20,040 bases of DNA from Pigoraptor chileana (lineage: Eukaryota; Opisthokonta; Filasterea). The DNA is taken from NCBI GenBank assembly GCA_943704495.1, contig CALSCR010000727.1:1-20040 (forward strand), given 5' to 3'. The notes beneath the pieces are model-generated. The model searched no databases. It saw nothing but the letters and a program-made list of their open reading frames with translations, and was not told the DNA's origin. This document shows positions 12,627 to 20,040 of the stretch, in pieces; within the stretch, counting starts at the first letter, position 1; every line of letters begins with the position of its first letter. The translations under genes were made by a program, and so were the position numbers.

Positions 12627-15160
12627 GCCCTTCCCGCTTTCATTGTGGTTGATGTGGATACGCAGTTGAATGATCTGAAGAAGTTTGCGACGTTCCTGGA
12701 CGTCGAGCGCAGCGGCACAAAGGAAGAGCTCTCGCAGCGCATTCTTGGCTTCCTCGAGAACCCTAAGTCATCGGGACGCAAACCGGCGACGACACCGAAG
12801 AAATCGCCCGCAAAGAAGGCCAAGGTGCACCGACCTCACACACGCACACGCACACGCTTCTCTCTCTCTTTCTCTCTGTCACGCATACCTACACTCATGC
12901 ACATCTGTTATTCTCGGCTTGTTATGTATATGCGCACTTTGTTTTGTTTGTCGTCCGTTTGTATGTATGCTGTATGTGGTGTTTGTTTGCTCATGCGCAT
13001 CACTGTGCTTTCCTGTCTGTATTGTGGCTGCATGCATGTACGCTGTGCTCTCGTCCATCCGCACGCAGTCTCCCAAGGGCAAGGCGAAGAAGGCGTCAAA
13101 GAAGGTATTTGCGCTGCGCATATTCGATGTCATTGCGGTTGTCCTCCGTGAAGCCCCACTCGTCTTTTATTACGCTTACAATAATTCGTTGCCATACAAC
13201 TACGAAATCACATATGACTGAGTACATCCCCCCTCTGCCTTCTCTCATTCTCTCTCTCGCTCTCTCTCGTTTGTGTTTGTGGAGTCCATGACATTGCTAA
13301 AATACTGATCCTACAACTCTCGCATTTTTGCAGGCATCCAAGGAAGACGGAGCCCCTAAGCGCCCGACGACCGCTTTCATGTGCTTTGTAAGTAGCATGC
13401 ACCACCTTGATTGCCTTATTCGACTATATGGGCCCAACTTGTGTCTTTTGAGTGCGCTTTCTTGCTCTAATCGAGTGCATTGATTTTGGTTTGGCTATTT
13501 ACGCTTTGTTTGCACGATACTCATCAAATTCAAATCGTGTGCCCTTCTTCAAACATACATGAACATCCACAACAAACAAACAAACAAACAAACAAACAAA
13601 CAGGCTGCAGACCGTCGCCCTGCGCTTCGCCAGGAGGATCCCTCCGCTGGCGTGACGGACATTGCCCGCAAGACGGGTGAGGAATGGGGCAAACTGACGG
13701 AAGATCAGAAGAAGAAGTACGCGGAGATTGCAGCCCTCGACAAGGTGCGCTATGAGCGCGAAATGGAGGACTGGAAGAAGTCTGGCGGCGCGGCGGCTGC
13801 AAAGAAGGTGTGTAATCCCACTTTTGTGTGTTTGTGATTGCGGTGTTTGTGTGTTGTTGCGGGACACACACGGCTGGCCTACGATCAATCTGCGATATAT
13901 ATATTTATGGACATGAATGTATTGTAATTGTGTCAGGTGTGTACTCTTTTTGTTTGTGCACCTCATTTGCAAAATTGCCGGGGATTTCGTTCTTGAGAAG
14001 TGTTTGGAAATGCATATCGATGATAATGTGCTCACTGCCCTTTATCGTCCCCGCAAATGCGATGCTCCTTGCTGCATGTGCGTTTTGCGCTCCGACAACG
14101 ACAACAGTCGCCCAAGAAGAAGGCGGCACCTAAGAAGGCAGCTGCCAAGAAGTCTTCGCCAAAGAAGGCAACCAAGAAGAGCACCGCTGCCGTTTCGAGC
14201 AGTGACGACTCATCCGACGACTCGGCCTCCAGCGAGGACAGCTCTGATGAGGAGGAGGAGAAGCCCAAGCCGAAGCCCAAAGCAAAGTCGCCCGCCAAGG
14301 CTGCCAAGCGGAAGGGTGCGTGTGTTGTGGGGGGTGTGTCTGTACGTGTCTTTGTGATGGGTGCAGGTGTGTTTGCGTGCATGTGACTGCATCTGTGTGT
14401 ATGCCTGTGTCTGTGTGTGCGCGTGACTGTGTCTGTGTATGTGTCTGTGTGATGGGTACATGCGTGCGTGTATATCGTCGTGCATGCTATTGCCATGCGA
14501 CAATTCCTTTTTTCTGTTCATTTCGACCCAATCGAAGAGACCATTCCTTTTCGGTTTATTTTTTCCATTCTATCCTGCGATACACAAATGGTCACACCGA
14601 TTTTTTAACCATATAAACGCATGCCCTCCATGCACGCACACTCGCACACACAACACACACTTTGATCATCAGCCGCTGACTCTGACGATGATGACGCACC
14701 GCTTGCCAAGAAGGCAAAGGGCGGCCCAAGCGACGACGAGGTCAAGGCTGCCATCGCCGACATTGTGGCATCGGCGAACCTCGACCAGCTCACAAAGCGA
14801 ATGGTGCGGACACAGTGTGTGTGCGTGCGTGTGCGTGCGTTGTTCGTATATGTGCATGTTTGTGCATGTGATTGGGACAGTATGTATCTGTATGTATGCA
14901 TGTGTGTGTAGACTGCGTGCGAGAGTGTGTGCGTGTCTTCTATGCCCGCATATATCATGATCCCCTATTGCAAGACAGCATACACACGCGTACACGCCAT
15001 ACACGCGCATGCACACTCACTCACTCGACGACGTTCAATCTGTCATCGTGTGGACTGACATCAGGTCAAGGACAAGCTCTCTGCCAAGTTCCCCGAGTTT
15101 GACACCGTTGCTAAGAAAGATCAGCTCAACGACTGGATCAACGCCGCCGTTTCGTCGTAG
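10836..15160 (+). CDS. DEK: DEK chromatin protein with an additional HMG box
   Basis: Twelve exons: 10836-10922, 11099-11215, 11427-11563, 11861-11954, 12232-12294, 12666-12824, 13069-13104, 13334-13387, 13604-13807, 14108-14315, 14673-14803 and 15065-15160; 461 aa, all introns GT-AG. Domains: an acidic/Lys-rich N-terminus (1-95); the DEK box with SAP-like pseudo-SAP/SAF region (about 100-205), showing IPNGKGTAFADIP, the KDHLRKFKGFDF junction and LDVERSGTKEELSQRILGFL, very close to animal DEK; Lys/Pro/Ala linkers; an HMG box (about 237-312; GAPKRPTTAFMCF, then EEWGKLTEDQKKKYAEIA); a second basic then Ser/Asp-rich linker (318-400); and a DEK_C winged-helix-like domain (about 407-461; IVASANLDQLTKRM). 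Known: DEK is an abundant nuclear protein that bends and supercoils DNA and acts as a histone chaperone. Animal and plant DEK as I know them lack an HMG box. Only introns 3 (phase 2) and 10 (phase 1) are not phase 0. ATG 10836 has A at -4 and G at -3. Confidence 0.93.
11581..11700. repeat. TG-rich degenerate tandem repeat in DEK intron 3
   Basis: The unit TGTTTGTTTTGAG and its TG-rich continuation recur at about 11581, 11640 and 11687, giving periods near 59 and 48 bp. All lie in the donor-side half of intron 3. Confidence 0.7.
12574..12618. repeat. (CT)n microsatellite in DEK intron 5
   Basis: About 22 CT units 48 bases before the acceptor of exon 6, followed by a weaker pyrimidine tract. 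It probably serves as part of the polypyrimidine region. Confidence 0.93.
13570..13602. repeat. (CAAA)n repeat forming the acceptor of DEK exon 9
   Basis: About eight CAAA units run straight into the CAG acceptor (AG at 13602-13603). The 30 bases before the acceptor therefore lack a pyrimidine tract. Confidence 0.92.
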
Positions 15161-15725
15161 TGGCGTCGCAGTGACTGCTATTCGTTGATGCGCCCCACCT
15201 TGCTTGGCTGTTGGCGCTATGTCCGCGTGTCTCTTGTTCATTCAACTCCCGTCTCATCATTTGCCTATTTTGTGTGTATGTTTTGGTGCATCTGGATTCC
15301 CTGTGTTTGGGGTCGTTGCATTACCTCTTATTCCGAATTCCCCATAAAATACTTTTTTTTTTTTTGTCTGAATGAGTGTCTCTGGGGGTGTGCACCTTTC
15401 ACCGCATGGCATGCTGCAAGTCCCACACCATGAAACTTCATGGCACCTATAAGCTTAATAATCCAACAGCGTTTTGTGACAGACTTAATGGTGGCGGCTG
15501 CCTTTGTGAAGGGACTGGAAGATGCTGGGGCCATAGGAATTCATTTTTGGCATGTTTAACTGGTGCTGTCATGCAACCTTGGTCGTGCAACTGTCATGCG
15601 ACAAATTGTTGCAACACAAGTTCCCCTTCGGCTGAGTGAGTAGTAGTGATGTGACCGGACAAGTCTAAACGGGCCGTGATGTCATGATGCTATTCTGGGA
15701 TTCGGGATTTGTCGCACAGACGGAT

Positions 15726-15754
15726 ATGTCAGAGTGACATGACAGGCAGTGTCA
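15726..15754. promoter_or_regulatory. Clustered TGTCA/TGACA inverted motifs
   Basis: ATGTCA (15726-15731) and TGACAT (15735-15740) form an inverted pair 3 bp apart. TGACA (15740-15744) and TGTCA (15750-15754) form a second pair 5 bp apart. TGACAG/CTGTCA is the core of TALE homeodomain sites (MEIS/TGIF type); the identity of the factor is inferred. Confidence 0.45.
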
Positions 15755-15872
15755 CAATCTACAAAGACGCAAACAGGATGCACTTAAACACCAATGTGCC
15801 TTGAATGATATGCATGTATATATACACTGTATCATTCTCGGATACCAAAGGGGAAATTGAGTTTTTGAAGAG

Positions 15873-15901
15873 GTTGTCACAGAACCACTTTTTGTGACAA
15901 C
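15873..15901 (+). promoter_or_regulatory. Inverted repeat just upstream of the NAMPT start
   Basis: GTTGTCACA (15873-15881) and TGTGACAAC (15893-15901) form a perfect 9-bp inverted repeat with an 11-base loop, ending 25 bases before the ATG. It may be a paired protein-binding site in DNA or a stem-loop in the 5' leader. Confidence 0.55.
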
Positions 15902-15926
15902 GGAATCCTTTCGACGACGTAAAAAA

Positions 15927-19529
<3,603 letters not shown>

Positions 19530-19960
19530 AGTGTTGGGGTGGTGTAAGGCGGTGACTGCAGTGGCTGTTATGTTGGAGTTTGTGGGAACGGAATGTGACT
19601 TTGCACTGCGCTGCTTTCGTTTTGATTGGTTGTGCCACCGGAAACCAAGCTGTGCTTTACACATTGTTTCTTGTGCAAAATATATGCAAATTATTGTATG
19701 TGGCGTCTCTTTAATCAGCTACTAAGTCTTAAGGACGTTGGCCTTGATTTACTGCATTGCTGAACTCAAACGTGTATCTGTGTTACTCCTGTCCGTGTTT
19801 ATTAGCGAGATCTCGGACAATACCGCATATCAGCCCAAATTGGGGCACCAAATATGGGCAAGCCTATCTATGGAATGCCCTAATTGGGCCATGTTCATCC
19901 GGGGGTGTGAATGAACCGGACAGGGTCGTTTATTGGCTTCTCGACAGCCAATAAACTTCC
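19530..19960. other. Downstream flank of NAMPT
   Basis: Non-coding as far as I can see. It should hold the NAMPT 3' UTR. The only AATAAA on the plus strand is at 19950-19955, about 420 bases after the stop. Several palindromes cluster at 19806-19956. No open frame here resembles a known protein. Confidence 0.5.
19928..19956. terminator. Perfect hairpin carrying AATAAA on both strands
   Basis: GTTTATTGGCT (19928-19938) and AGCCAATAAAC (19946-19956) form an 11-bp perfect inverted repeat with a 7-base loop. The right arm carries AATAAA on the plus strand and the left arm carries it on the minus strand, so it may serve as poly(A) signal for NAMPT and for a convergent gene beyond the window. The function is inferred. 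Confidence 0.45.
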
Positions 19961-19964
19961 ACGC

Positions 19965-20040
<76 letters not shown>
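19961..20040. repeat. (AC)n microsatellite at the window edge
   Basis: AC-rich from 19961 and perfect from about 19971 to the end of the window; it probably continues beyond. Confidence 0.97.

Larger units (their letters stand above)
15161..15926 (+). promoter_or_regulatory. DEK-NAMPT intergenic region
   Basis: These 766 bp hold the 3' UTR of DEK and the promoter of NAMPT. ATAAAA at about 15344 followed by a T tract could end DEK transcripts. From about 15475 onward, TGTCA/TGACA occurs ten times, including two copies of CTGTCATGC (15566-15574 and 15591-15599) and several paired motifs. A TATATATA-like run lies at about 15815-15826. Short open frames here have no recognisable protein. Confidence 0.55.

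Noticed and set aside
13990-14045. C-box-like GATGATAA in DEK intron 9, possible intronic snoRNA
   Set aside because: No D box or terminal stem at a suitable distance, so a C/D snoRNA is not supported.
15376-15639. 87-aa Cys-rich open frame between DEK and NAMPT
   Set aside because: No family resemblance, no clear splice structure, and it overlaps the likely DEK 3' UTR and NAMPT promoter.

Overview
The window is nuclear DNA of an intron-rich eukaryote. Every multi-exon gene has GT-AG introns, the DNA is full of CA/TG, CT and CAAA microsatellites, and the genes are eukaryote-specific: an SR-protein partner, the PKA regulatory subunit, an ERK7/MAPK15 kinase, DEK and an animal-type NAMPT. Intergenic gaps of about 0.2-0.9 kb and introns of about 0.1-0.4 kb suggest a unicellular or otherwise compact protist, possibly on the holozoan side. 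The sequence alone does not settle the lineage. I see no mobile element, tRNA, rRNA, CRISPR array or viral fossil.

I could build six complete genes. (1) 264-982, minus: SREK1IP1-like CCHC zinc-knuckle splicing cofactor, 2 exons, 169 aa. (2) 1823-3950, minus: cAMP-dependent protein kinase regulatory subunit, 5 exons, 428 aa. (3) 4859-5704, plus: intronless sugar-phosphate nucleotidyltransferase, 281 aa. (4) 5949-10039, minus: ERK7/MAPK15-type MAP kinase, 9 exons, 738 aa, with a long Gln-rich tail holding three copies of an unfamiliar repeat. (5) 10836-15160, plus: DEK chromatin protein with an extra HMG box, 12 exons, 461 aa. (6) 15927-19529, plus: nicotinamide phosphoribosyltransferase, 11 exons, 471 aa. 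In all five spliced genes the exon phases close without a leftover base, which strongly supports the models.

Layout: genes 1 and 2 run in tandem on the minus strand. Genes 2/3 and 4/5 are divergent pairs with about 0.9 and 0.8 kb between their start codons. Genes 3 and 4 converge with 244 bp between stops. Genes 5 and 6 run in tandem on the plus strand. The genes do not form one pathway: cAMP signalling, a MAP kinase, chromatin architecture, mRNA splicing, NAD salvage and nucleotide-sugar metabolism are neighbours without an obvious functional link.

The points most worth a second look are the DEK-HMG fusion, whose HMG box sits on two exons bounded by phase-0 introns; the triplicated tail module of the MAPK15 kinase; a TDY rather than TEY activation motif; introns that are TG-rich at the donor end and A/C-rich at the acceptor end and could fold on themselves; a dense cluster of TGTCA/TGACA motifs with a hairpin just before the NAMPT start; an intronless nucleotidyltransferase among intron-rich genes; and a palindromic block after NAMPT whose hairpin carries AATAAA on both strands.
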